Shown here piece by piece: positions 51,597-59,893 of a stretch of DNA of 64,000 nt. The translations under genes were made by a program, and so were the position numbers. The notes beneath the pieces are model-generated. The model searched no databases and was not told where the DNA came from. It worked only from the letters and a program-made list of their open reading frames with translations. This DNA comes from Caproiciproducens galactitolivorans (GTDB taxonomy: Bacteria > Bacillota > Clostridia > Oscillospirales > Acutalibacteraceae), in NCBI RefSeq assembly GCF_026672255.1, contig NZ_JAPOHA010000001.1, positions 124,001 through 188,000 on the forward strand. Direction: 5' to 3'. Position 1 is the first letter of the stretch. Each line of letters opens with the position of its first letter.

Positions 51597-51632
51597 AAAA
51601 GGCGTACTGCGTAAAAACAGTACGTCTTTTTT
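51597..51632 (+). terminator. Terminator of pepP
   Basis: AAAAGGCGTACTG (51597-51609) pairs with CAGTACGTCTTTT (51618-51630, one G-U), followed by T residues. Confidence 0.85.
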
Positions 51633-51676
51633 GCCGCTATTTTTCAAAATTTCGGCAAGATAAAACTTATCTGAAA

Positions 51677-52441
51677 TTAACCTTCGTTAAAGCGGGAGAG
51701 AAAAGCTTTTGTCCGCTCATTCTGCGCATTTTCAAATACCTGATCCGGCCTGCCCTGCTCAATGATGGTACCGTTGTCCATAAAAACAACGTAATCCGCA
51801 ACGTCGCGGGCGAATTTCATTTCATGCGTGACGACCACCATGGTCCTATGTTCCGAAGCAAGGGAACGGATGACCTTTAAAATTTCCCCGGTCAGTTCCG
51901 GGTCAAGCGCGCTGGTAGGTTCGTCGAAAAACAGGATGTCCGGATTCATCGCCAGAGCACGCGCAATGGAGACACGCTGCTGCTGGCCGCCGGAAAGCTG
52001 GCAGGGGTAGGCGTCGGCTTTATCGGACAGATCCATTTTTTTCAGCAGGGCGTGGGCGGTGGATTCGGCTTCCTCTTTTGATTTGTTCAGTACCCGAATC
52101 GGCGCCTCCGTAATATTCTGCAAGACGGAGAAATGCGGGAACAGATTAAAATTCTGAAAAACAAGCCCAATGTGCAGGCCGATCTTAACGCAGGACGCGC
52201 GGTCGGCATAGACAGCCTTGCCGCTTGCGTCGTTCTTTACCAGGGTTTCGCCGCAAATCGAAATTTCACCTGAATCCACCGTTTCCAGCTGTGTAATACA
52301 GCGAAGGAACGTGCTTTTTCCGGAACCGGACGGCCCGATAATCGCGAGCACTTCGCCTTTTTCAATCCCAATGGAAATCCCGTTCAGCACCTTTGTGCCG
52401 TCGAAACTTTTCTTTATATTCTCAGCAGTTAGAATTTGCAT
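51677..52441 (-). CDS. Polar amino acid ABC importer, ATPase subunit
   Basis: The GlnQ/HisP-type ATPase of an amino-acid uptake system. From the ATG at 52441 (GGAGG upstream) it has 254 residues; a frame extension to 52486 lacks a site and overlaps the permease end. Walker A '[14 protein letters not shown]', signature '[15 protein letters not shown]', Walker B '[15 protein letters not shown]' and the H-loop '[17 protein letters not shown]' are intact. It is the last gene of the binding protein-permease-ATPase operon. Confidence 0.95.
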   Translation of the reverse strand: MQILTAENIKKSFDGTKVLNGISIGIEKGEVLAIIGPSGSGKSTFLRCITQLETVDSGEISICGETLVKNDASGKAVYADRASCVKIGLHIGLVFQNFNLFPHFSVLQNITEAPIRVLNKSKEEAESTAHALLKKMDLSDKADAYPCQLSGGQQQRVSIARALAMNPDILFFDEPTSALDPELTGEILKVIRSLASEHRTMVVVTHEMKFARDVADYVVFMDNGTIIEQGRPDQVFENAQNERTKAFLSRFNEG

Positions 52442-52454
52442 TGATAAATCCCTC

Positions 52455-53096
52455 CTAACGGTAATAGCCAAGACGATTTTCCGCAACGGTAAAGCAGCGG
52501 GTGACGATGCCGTTCATAATCAGGTAGAAAGCCCCCGCAATGACCAGCGGCGTCATATCCACCGCAGAGGAAACCCAGTTGGAGGTTATCTTCAGCAGCT
52601 CGACGATTCCGATTACCTGCGCAAGGGAGGTATCTTTTACCAGCGTGATGAATTCGTTCCCCATCGGGGGGATAATGTGCTTAACCACCTGCGGAAGAAT
52701 AATGCGGAAAAAGGTTTGCCGCCGCGTAAAACCGAGCACTTTCGCGGCTTCGTGCTGCCCTCTCGGGATTCCTTCGATTCCTCCGCGGAAAATTTCCGCA
52801 AAATAAGCCGCATAGTTCAGGACGAACGCGACTTCGGCGGCTAAAACACGGTCAAGCTGAATACCGAAAAGGGGCTTGAATGCGTAGAAGAAAAACAAAA
52901 GCTGGAGCATCAGCGGGGTGCCGCGCATCAGAAGGATGTACAGCTTTACCGGCAGGTTAATCACTTTGATTTTCGTCATTCTTCCTTTGGCAACAAGCAG
53001 CCCCAGCGGAAGCGAAAAAATCAGCGTGACAAAAAAGATACGCAGGGTCATAAGCGTTGCTTCCAGCATCTGCGTCAGCAGCATTTGATAATTCAT
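52455..53096 (-). CDS. Polar amino acid ABC importer, permease subunit
   Basis: A 213-residue HisM/GlnP-type permease with five membrane helices. The cytoplasmic coupling loop carries the EAA motif ('GQHEAAKVLGFTRRQTFFRI', 'ILPQVVKHIIPPMGNEFI'). The first helix region reads 'LMRGTPLMLQLLFFFY', the family signature. GGGAGG precedes the ATG. It is 13 bases before the ATPase gene and 225 bases after the binding-protein gene, with hairpins between. Only one permease gene is present, so it probably forms a homodimer. Confidence 0.94.
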   Translation of the reverse strand: MNYQMLLTQMLEATLMTLRIFFVTLIFSLPLGLLVAKGRMTKIKVINLPVKLYILLMRGTPLMLQLLFFFYAFKPLFGIQLDRVLAAEVAFVLNYAAYFAEIFRGGIEGIPRGQHEAAKVLGFTRRQTFFRIILPQVVKHIIPPMGNEFITLVKDTSLAQVIGIVELLKITSNWVSSAVDMTPLVIAGAFYLIMNGIVTRCFTVAENRLGYYR

Positions 53097-53223
53097 GAAT
53101 AAGAACCTCCCAGTACGACCTTGCCTGAGGTAATTTTCTTATTGAGCAAGGTCCGGATAAAAAGTCGAAGGCACGGAACCGGATTTTGTCCGATTCCATG
53201 CCGCTCAGGGGAAAACAGGTTTC

Positions 53224-53258
53224 TTCCGTTCCGAGTGAAGAGAAAGTCTCGGAAGGAA
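53224..53258 (-). other. Hairpins between the binding-protein and permease genes
   Basis: TTCCGTTCCGAG pairs with CTCGGAAGGAA (one bulge). A second stem-loop pairs CCTTGC near 53119 with GCAAGG near 53147. There are no T-tracts. Such intercistronic stems typically protect the upstream binding-protein mRNA and lower expression of the membrane genes. Confidence 0.45.
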
Positions 53259-53320
53259 ATTTATAACATGGCTTCCTCGGTTACCAACCTTGGAATGCAG
53301 GATAGATCCTCTTCAAACCG

Positions 53321-54178
53321 TTACTTTCCGATGGTCGTAACATCCTTGCCGAACCATTTTTTTGAAATATTGGCTATTGTTCCGTCGGCGGCCATCTCTT
53401 TCAAAGCCTCCTCGATTTTGGCTTTTAACGCGTTGTCCGTTTTCCGGAAGCCGATTACGTAGTCTTCGGTTGCAAGGGAAGCGTCTTTTCCGTCTTTTTC
53501 CTGAAGAATCCTGTACGCGTTGGGATTGTTCGTCAGGTAGTAACGGGCGACAACTTCATCAATGCCGATGGCGTCGATTGTACCGTTTTGCAGTTCGAGC
53601 ACCGCTTTCGAGTAGTCGTCGATCTGAACAACCGATTTCAGGGTTTTCTTAAATTGATCGTTGGAATTCAGTGCGGATTCGGCGGAAGAGTCCGACTGCA
53701 CACCGATGGTCTTTCCCGCTAACGAATCAAGCCCCTGAAAGGCGGAATTTGTTTTCACCAGAATAATCTGCTGGTTTTTCATGTATGGTGCGCTCAGATT
53801 GAATTTTTCCTCCCGTTCGGCGGTTTTGCTGAAACCGTTCCACAGGCAGTCTACATTGCCGTTGTTCAGTTCGACGGTTTTGTTATTCCAGTCGATCGGC
53901 TGGGTTTTCAGTTCGATTTTCAGGCGTTTGCAGGCTTCTTTTGCAAGGTCAAGGTCAAAGCCAATCAATTGGCCCGTCTTGGTATCGATATACCCCATCG
54001 GCGGGAATGCGTCGTCCAGCCCAAGCACCAATTTGCCCGCCTTTTGTACTTTATTCCAGGAATCATCCGCTGCCGCGGAGGAGGTACCGGAGCTGCCGGA
54101 ATGGCTGACCAAGCCGCAGGCGGCGCAGGAAAAAGCGATTCCGGCTGCTAATAATAAAGAAACTATTTTTTTCATCAT
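53321..54178 (-). CDS. Amino acid ABC importer, substrate-binding lipoprotein
   Basis: A 285-residue lipid-anchored binding protein. The signal peptide ends in a lipobox ('AFSCAACGLV'), a Ser-rich linker follows, and then the SBP_bac_3 fold: 'LVLGLDDAFPPMGYID', 'GFDLDLAKEACKRL', 'KTIGVQSDSSAESAL' and 'YVIGFRKTDNALKAKI'. It captures a polar amino acid (glutamine, cystine or similar); the ligand cannot be assigned. It heads the operon, with its promoter at 54216-54244. An ATGATG start leaves a one-codon ambiguity. Confidence 0.94.
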   Translation of the reverse strand: MMKKIVSLLLAAGIAFSCAACGLVSHSGSSGTSSAAADDSWNKVQKAGKLVLGLDDAFPPMGYIDTKTGQLIGFDLDLAKEACKRLKIELKTQPIDWNNKTVELNNGNVDCLWNGFSKTAEREEKFNLSAPYMKNQQIILVKTNSAFQGLDSLAGKTIGVQSDSSAESALNSNDQFKKTLKSVVQIDDYSKAVLELQNGTIDAIGIDEVVARYYLTNNPNAYRILQEKDGKDASLATEDYVIGFRKTDNALKAKIEEALKEMAADGTIANISKKWFGKDVTTIGK

Positions 54179-54215
54179 AAAAACCTCTCTTCAATAAGCA
54201 TATCTGCTGATTAAT

Positions 54216-54244
54216 ATATTACCTTATTAGCACGCTAAAGTAAA
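54216..54244 (-). promoter_or_regulatory. Promoter of the amino acid importer operon, with palindrome in the spacer
   Basis: On the minus strand TTTACT, 17-base spacer, TAATAT. A palindrome TTAGC-AC-GCTAA (54227-54238) fills most of the spacer, an ideal repressor position. The stretch 54245-54440 between this promoter and the pst promoter holds nothing I can identify. Confidence 0.5.
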
Positions 54245-54446
54245 GAGGCAAACGAAAATTCAGAATATTGCACCACGAACCTTTCCTTTTCCGGAAATAC
54301 GGCGGCGATATCAACAAACCCGGAAAGAATCATCCTTTCGGTGATTCAAACAGGACTTGGATTCGAATGGGAAGATGGAAGGTTTTTGATTCGGTCCGGC
54401 TGCCGAATATCCGGTATATTTTTTTTAAATTCAATCTAAACTAAGC

Positions 54447-54481
54447 TTAACATACATTTAACATTGCGCCTTTACTATAAA
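54447..54481 (+). promoter_or_regulatory. PHO box and -10 of the pst operon
   Basis: TTAACA (54447-54452)-N5-TTAACA (54458-54463) matches the Bacillus-type PhoP-binding direct repeat exactly. It overlaps the -35 position of the TATAAA -10 at 54476-54481, as expected for a PhoP-activated promoter. The PhoP/PhoR genes are in the same operon. Confidence 0.85.
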
Positions 54482-54518
54482 ATCGTACTCGATAAACAGG
54501 AATGATTAGGGGGGCATT

Positions 54519-55397
54519 ATGAGAAAGATTTTATCCGCCGTTTTATCGGCTGCGATTCTGTGTTCCGCGTTTGTGGGATGCAGTTCAGAAATTCAGGGAA
54601 CCACTTCCGTAAATTCTTCTCCGAAAACGTCAGCGACTGGGAACGCTTCCGCGGACACAGCCAATTTAAGCGGGAAGTTAACGCTGAACGGTTCCACTTC
54701 CATGGCGAAGGTTTGCCAGGCGCTCGGGGAAGCCTTTCAGGCAAAATACCCGGATGTAACGGTTGAGAAAGGCGGAACGGGTTCCGGCGACGCGGCGAAA
54801 GCTGTTAGTGCGGGCACTGCTTTAATCGGCGACCTGTCCAGAAATATGAAACCGGAGGAAAAGCCGGGCGACTATGAGATTGTGCCGATCGCAATCGACG
54901 GGATCGCAATTGTTGTCCATAAAGACAATACGGTTTCCGGTTTATCCAGCGATCAGATTGCAAAAATCTTTACCGGGGAAATAACCAATTGGAAGGACGT
55001 CGGCGGAGACGATCGGAAAATCACCGTTCTCGGCCGCGAAGCCGCAAGCGGTACGCGCGACGGGTTCGAGAGCATTTTCAAATGCGCTAAAAAATGCAAA
55101 TACGCCGCGGAGCTCTCTTCCACCGGCGAGGTTGTAAACAAGATTGGAAACGACAGGGGTTCCATCGGTTATGTTTCGCTCGATTCGCTGAACAACAGCA
55201 TAAAGGCGGTTGACATTGACCATGTGAAAGTAAATGAAGAGAATATTGTGAACGGAACCTACAAAGCGCAAAGGCCGTTCATAGAAATTTATAAGAAGGG
55301 CACCGACAGCGACCTTGTGAAAGCGTGGTTTGCGTTTGTTCAATCGGATGAGGGCAAGGCTGTAATTAAAAAAGCCGGATTGGTAACGGTAAAATGA
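54519..55397 (+). CDS. pstS: Phosphate ABC importer, substrate-binding lipoprotein PstS
   Basis: A 292-residue lipid-anchored phosphate-binding protein of the high-affinity Pst system. Lipobox Cys is in 'AFVGCSS'. Phosphate-binding segments are 'LNGSTSMAKVCQALGEAFQ', 'KGGTGSGDAAKAV' and 'GREAASGTRDGFESIF'. The length and motifs fit the short Firmicutes PstS. The start follows a GGGGGG site. It is the first gene of pstSCAB-phoU-phoPR behind a PHO box; its stop overlaps the pstC start. Confidence 0.97.
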   Translation: MRKILSAVLSAAILCSAFVGCSSEIQGTTSVNSSPKTSATGNASADTANLSGKLTLNGSTSMAKVCQALGEAFQAKYPDVTVEKGGTGSGDAAKAVSAGTALIGDLSRNMKPEEKPGDYEIVPIAIDGIAIVVHKDNTVSGLSSDQIAKIFTGEITNWKDVGGDDRKITVLGREAASGTRDGFESIFKCAKKCKYAAELSSTGEVVNKIGNDRGSIGYVSLDSLNNSIKAVDIDHVKVNEENIVNGTYKAQRPFIEIYKKGTDSDLVKAWFAFVQSDEGKAVIKKAGLVTVK

Positions 55398-56749
55398 GCA
55401 AATTCAGCAGCGTGGAGAACACGCAAAAGGAACGAAAGAAGAATAACGTGAAAAAAGGTCTGGCAGTTGGGTTGGGCCTTGTTTCCGTTTTCTCGTTTTT
55501 TCTTCCGTACATGCAGTTCGTCTTTAAAGATACAACTTATCTGGTAAGCGGTTTTCAGCTTGCCACCGCAAAAGGTTTCCGCGTACACGGCCCGGAACTC
55601 AGCGGGCTTGTCACGATTCCACTGCTGACCAGAATCGCGGTAATTGCCGGTGTATTGTTCGCGGCTGCCGGAATCCTCCTTCTCTTTTTCAAAAAACCCG
55701 TATTGGCGGGATTCGCTTATGTTCTGTCCGGGGTTACGCCGCTGATTGTCCTGATCTCCACAGCTTCTATTCAGACGGCGGTCACGCAGTTGAATATCAG
55801 TAAAATTTCGATCAGCTATCTTTGGCCCTTTCTGTTTGTACTGATCGGAGGAATCGCCTGCGCGGTTCTCTCCATTTGGACGCAGGGAGCGGAGAAGCTC
55901 GCAGAATCCATTTTCCTTGTCTTCTCCTGTGTATCCATCGGTTCGGTTATCCTGATCACGATTTATATTTTTGCCGCCGGTTCCCCTGCCATCATGCAGA
56001 TCGGCCTTGGGCAGTTCCTGTTTGGGAAAGAGTGGAACGCGGAGGCCGGAACCTTCGGAATTCTGCCCCTGATTCTGTCCTCCATTGCGGGAACGGTCGG
56101 CGCGATTCTTCTTGGCGTTCCGGTTGGCATTCTGACAGCCGTATTTCTGGCGGAAACGGCAAAGCCGCAGGTAGCCAGACTCGTTCATCCGGCAATTGAA
56201 CTGCTGGCGGGAATTCCGTCCGTTGTATACGGCTTTTTCGGCATGCTGGTCATTGTTCCCGCAATCCGCAGTTTCCCGCCGTTTCAGAACAACACTATCG
56301 GCGACAGCCTGCTGGCCGCCATTCTGATTTTGGCGATTATGGTGCTTCCCACGATTGTCAGCGTTACGGAAACGTCGCTGAAAGCGGTGCCGCAGGCTTA
56401 CCGCGAGGCATCGCTTGCTTTAGGGGCGACGCCTGTTATTACGATTTTTAAAGTCAGTATTCCGGCCGCCCGGTCGGGCATCCTCGCGGGGGTGATTCTG
56501 GGCGTAGGCCGCGCAATCGGCGAAACCATGGCGGTGATTATGGTTGCGGGCAATGTGGCCAATATGCCGTCGCTTCTCGGCACGGTACGTCTTCTCACGA
56601 CCGGTATCGCGATGGAAATGAGCTATGCGTCCGGTCTGCACCGCGAAGCGCTTTTCGCCATTGGGTTGGTGCTGTTTGTGTTTATCATGATCGTCAATAT
56701 CAGCTTTACGTTTCTGTCAAGGAGAGGGGTGCAGATGGATGCCAGGTAA
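55394..56749 (+). CDS. pstC: Phosphate ABC importer permease PstC with N-terminal membrane extension
   Basis: PstC forms the membrane channel with PstA. The protein is 451 residues, about 150 longer than usual. The ordinary PstC part begins near residue 176 ('ESIFLVFSCVSIGSVILI') and includes 'FGKEWNAEAGTFGILPLI' and the coupling loop 'YREASLALGATPVITIFKVS'. The first 170 residues are an extra block with about four membrane helices and no known domain. The start overlaps the pstS stop (ATGA). The extension is in frame with no internal ribosome site seen at its end. Confidence 0.95.
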   Translation: MSKFSSVENTQKERKKNNVKKGLAVGLGLVSVFSFFLPYMQFVFKDTTYLVSGFQLATAKGFRVHGPELSGLVTIPLLTRIAVIAGVLFAAAGILLLFFKKPVLAGFAYVLSGVTPLIVLISTASIQTAVTQLNISKISISYLWPFLFVLIGGIACAVLSIWTQGAEKLAESIFLVFSCVSIGSVILITIYIFAAGSPAIMQIGLGQFLFGKEWNAEAGTFGILPLILSSIAGTVGAILLGVPVGILTAVFLAETAKPQVARLVHPAIELLAGIPSVVYGFFGMLVIVPAIRSFPPFQNNTIGDSLLAAILILAIMVLPTIVSVTETSLKAVPQAYREASLALGATPVITIFKVSIPAARSGILAGVILGVGRAIGETMAVIMVAGNVANMPSLLGTVRLLTTGIAMEMSYASGLHREALFAIGLVLFVFIMIVNISFTFLSRRGVQMDAR

Positions 56750-57611
56750 TTCGCTGTACGGCAAAAGAAAGCGCCCCGCAGATGCCGCCCTGAAATTCCT
56801 GATCAATGCCGCGGCTGCGCTGACGGTAACTGCCCTTGTCGGAATTCTGCTGTATATTCTGGTAAACGGCGTTCCGTATATCTCGTGGACGTTCCTTTCA
56901 ACGGCCTATTCCGAAACCGACGAAAACTTAAAGGGAATCCTGCCCATGATCATCAATACCATGTATATTGTTGTGATCACGCTGCTGATTTCCGCCCCGA
57001 TCGGGATTTCCACGGCAATTTATTTAACGCAGTATGCAAAGCAGGGGAGACTGGTGAAAGCGATTCGGTTTACCACCGAGGTGCTTTCGGGCATCCCTTC
57101 GATTCTGTTCGGCCTTTTCGGATACACCGTATTCTGTATTCTTTTCCGGCTGCAAACCTCCATCCTTGCCGGATGCCTGACGATGTCGATTACCATTCTG
57201 CCGACCATCATCCGTACTACGGAGGAGTCGCTCCTTTCCGTGCCGGAAGCTTACAAAGAGGGCGCGATGGCGCTCGGGGCCGGGAAACTGCGCGTCGTAA
57301 TGGGAATCGTTCTTCCCTGCGCAATGCCCGGAGTACTTACTGCCGTTATTCTGGCAATGGGACGGATTGTCGGAGAAAGCGCGGCGCTGCTTTTCACCTC
57401 CGGTTTGTCCTACAATATGCCGCGCGGCTTCTTCCGGCAGATTTTTGCCAGCGGGCGCACCTTAACGCTGCATCTGTACCAGACGGCGCGCGAAGCTTCT
57501 TCCCCCGACGCGATGCACATTGCCTTTGCAACCGCGGCGGTGCTGCTGATTTTAGTATTCTTGCTCAACCGGATTGCAGGGTTGTTTTCCCGTGCTCTTA
57601 GGAAAGGATAA
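56739..57611 (+). CDS. pstA: Phosphate ABC importer permease PstA
   Basis: The second permease subunit, 290 residues with six membrane helices. Recognisable are 'LPMIINTMYIVVITLLISAP', 'EVLSGIPSILFGLFGYTVF' and the coupling loop 'YKEGAMALGAGKLRVVMGIV'. It overlaps the end of pstC by 11 bases and is followed 3 bases later by pstB, so translation is tightly coupled. Confidence 0.97.
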   Translation: MPGNSLYGKRKRPADAALKFLINAAAALTVTALVGILLYILVNGVPYISWTFLSTAYSETDENLKGILPMIINTMYIVVITLLISAPIGISTAIYLTQYAKQGRLVKAIRFTTEVLSGIPSILFGLFGYTVFCILFRLQTSILAGCLTMSITILPTIIRTTEESLLSVPEAYKEGAMALGAGKLRVVMGIVLPCAMPGVLTAVILAMGRIVGESAALLFTSGLSYNMPRGFFRQIFASGRTLTLHLYQTAREASSPDAMHIAFATAAVLLILVFLLNRIAGLFSRALRKG

Positions 57612-57614
57612 GAA

Positions 57615-58370
57615 ATGGAAAGTAAAATTGTTATACAGGATTTAAATTTATATTATGGTGATTTTCACGCGCTGAAGGGAATCAATATGGAGATTCCCAA
57701 AAATCAGATCACGGCCTTCATCGGCCCGTCCGGCTGCGGAAAATCCACCTGTTTAAAAACGCTGAACCGGATGAATGATCTGGTGGAAAACTGTAAAATC
57801 ACAGGAACCGTGCTGATTGACGGAGAGGACATTTACGACCCGCGCACCGACGTAACCCTGCTGCGGAAACGCGCCGGGATGGTGTTTCAGAAGCCGAACC
57901 CGTTCCCCATGTCGCTGTACGACAACATCGCTTACGGCCCGCGCGTCCACGGAATCAAGTCGAAACAGGCGCTGGATGAGATTGTGGAAAAATCGCTGAA
58001 AAGCGCCGCGCTCTGGGACGAAGTGAAAGACCGGCTGAGAAAATCCGCGCTCGGCCTTTCAGGCGGGCAGCAGCAGCGCCTGTGCATTGCGCGCGCGCTT
58101 GCCGTGGAACCGGACATTCTTCTGATGGACGAACCGACCAGCGCGCTCGACCCGGTCTCCACGCTGAAAATAGAGGATTTAATGGATGACCTCCGTGAAA
58201 AATATACGGTTATCATTGTAACCCACAATATGCAGCAGGCCGCGCGTATTGCGGACCGCACCGCTTTTTTCCTGCTTGGCCAGATTGTTGAATACACGGA
58301 TACGCTTACCATGTTCAACAATCCGAAGGACGAACGCACGGAGCGTTATATCACCGGGCGTTTCGGATGA
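57615..58370 (+). CDS. pstB: Phosphate ABC importer ATPase PstB
   Basis: The 251-residue ATPase that powers Pst uptake. Walker A '[20 protein letters not shown]', the Q-loop segment '[20 protein letters not shown]', signature '[16 protein letters not shown]', and Walker B '[16 protein letters not shown]' are all canonical for PstB. A 137-base gap with a weak hairpin (58436-58441 with 58450-58455) separates it from phoU, so the downstream regulatory genes may be expressed at a lower level. Confidence 0.98.
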   Translation: MESKIVIQDLNLYYGDFHALKGINMEIPKNQITAFIGPSGCGKSTCLKTLNRMNDLVENCKITGTVLIDGEDIYDPRTDVTLLRKRAGMVFQKPNPFPMSLYDNIAYGPRVHGIKSKQALDEIVEKSLKSAALWDEVKDRLRKSALGLSGGQQQRLCIARALAVEPDILLMDEPTSALDPVSTLKIEDLMDDLREKYTVIIVTHNMQQAARIADRTAFFLLGQIVEYTDTLTMFNNPKDERTERYITGRFG

Positions 58371-58507
58371 TGGACGCACAGCGTTGCCGCTCCTCCACGG
58401 AGTGGCTGCACGTTCTGTTCGTCCAATCGGCTTCGCGAGTTTTTTAACGAACTCGATTGATATAGCTATTTCAGAAATGAATATGTATAATATGAGGAGG
58501 GATTCTT

Positions 58508-59173
58508 ATGCCCAGAAAAATTTTTGACCGTGAAATCGCAAACCTGATTTCGCAGATGACCGATATGGGAAATACCGTTGACCAGCGTATCGAGGAAACG
58601 ATCGCCGCGCTGCGTACGATGGATTTAAAAAAGGCGGCGGACGTCGCCAACAGCGACAATGAAATCGACCAGATGGAGCACAATATTGAAAAACTGTGCA
58701 TGAACCTGATTGCATTGCAGCAGCCGCTGGCGTCCGACCTGCGGGTCATCGCGGCCTGCCTGAAAATTCTTACCGATATGGAACGGGAAGCCGACCAGTG
58801 CGCGGATATCTGCGAAATACTGACGATCGGCGAGCTGAACACCAACAGTCTGGCCATTACCCATGTGGTCCAAATGATGGAAGCCGCCCGCGAAATGTTC
58901 CGCAATGCGATGGATGTTTTCCTCAGCCGCGATCTGGAAGCCGCCCGCGAGGTCTGCCTCAGCGACGATAATGTCGATTCTATGTTCGCAAAGATTATCC
59001 TGGAAGTCTGCGGCATCATTACGGAAAATCCGAGCAACGTAATGCGCGAAGTGGATCTTCTCTTTATTTCCAAGTATGTGGAGCGCATGGGCGACCACGC
59101 TACGAATATTGCCGAATGGGTTATTTATATGGAGACCGGAGTCCATCCCGATCTGAATACAAAAGAAATGTAA
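58508..59173 (+). CDS. phoU: Phosphate signalling regulator PhoU
   Basis: A 221-residue protein of two three-helix PhoU repeats. The metal-binding repeat signatures are visible as 'NEIDQMEHNIEKLCMNLIAL' and 'DDNVDSMFAKIILEV', followed by 'LFISKYVERMGDHATNIAEW'. PhoU links the Pst transporter to the PhoR kinase and limits phosphate uptake. AGGAGGG precedes the ATG. The response regulator gene follows after 10 bases. Confidence 0.97.
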   Translation: MPRKIFDREIANLISQMTDMGNTVDQRIEETIAALRTMDLKKAADVANSDNEIDQMEHNIEKLCMNLIALQQPLASDLRVIAACLKILTDMEREADQCADICEILTIGELNTNSLAITHVVQMMEAAREMFRNAMDVFLSRDLEAAREVCLSDDNVDSMFAKIILEVCGIITENPSNVMREVDLLFISKYVERMGDHATNIAEWVIYMETGVHPDLNTKEM

Positions 59174-59183
59174 GGGGATACGC

Positions 59184-59882
59184 ATGGCACTCGTTTATAT
59201 AGCGGATGACGAAAGGAATATCCGAAAGCTGGTTGCAATCGGGCTGAAAGACAGCGGGTTTGAAACCGCTGAGTTCGCCGATGGGACGGAACTGCTCAAC
59301 GCCGTAAAACAGCGGCTGCCGGACGCGGTTATTTTAGACTGGATGATGCCGCATCCGGACGGTTTGGCGGTATGCCGGACGCTGAGGGAAGACACCGCGA
59401 CCCGGAATATTCCGATTCTGATGCTTACCGCGCGGAGCGCGGAGATAGACCGCGTGCTCGGCCTTGAAATCGGAGCGGATGATTATATTGTAAAGCCGTT
59501 CAGCATAAAAGAACTGTGCGCCCGCGTCCGCGCTGTTTTGCGCCGGACGGCGCGGCAGGAGAAAGAAGCGCCGGTACAGGCGCTTTCGAAAGGCGGCCTC
59601 CATGTGGATATCGTCCGCCATCTGGTGAAAAAGGGGGATCGGCCCGTCGAACTGACCCTAAAGGAGTTTGACCTTCTCGTTATGCTGATGCGGAACAGCG
59701 GGAAGGTTCTGACGCGCGATGTTCTGCTCGACAAGGTTTGGGGTACGGAATATTACGGCGATACCCGCACGGTAGACGTACATATCCGCTACCTGCGCCA
59801 GAAAATCGAAAATAATCCGGATAACCCGGCTTACATTCAGACGGTGCGCGGGGTCGGTTATAAATTTACGGAACCGGATTAA
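59184..59882 (+). CDS. phoP: Phosphate response regulator PhoP/PhoB (OmpR family)
   Basis: A 232-residue response regulator with a receiver domain, phosphoacceptor Asp52 ('VILDWMMPHPDG'), the conserved Lys in 'IVKPFSIKEL', and an OmpR/PhoB winged helix ('TLKEFDLLVMLMRNSGKVLT', 'RTVDVHIRYLRQKIE'). The TTAACA repeat in front of pstS is its expected target, so the operon is probably self-activating under phosphate limitation. AAGGGGA precedes the ATG, and phoR follows after 11 bases. Confidence 0.94.
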   Translation: MALVYIADDERNIRKLVAIGLKDSGFETAEFADGTELLNAVKQRLPDAVILDWMMPHPDGLAVCRTLREDTATRNIPILMLTARSAEIDRVLGLEIGADDYIVKPFSIKELCARVRAVLRRTARQEKEAPVQALSKGGLHVDIVRHLVKKGDRPVELTLKEFDLLVMLMRNSGKVLTRDVLLDKVWGTEYYGDTRTVDVHIRYLRQKIENNPDNPAYIQTVRGVGYKFTEPD

Positions 59883-59893
59883 CGGAGGCGGCT

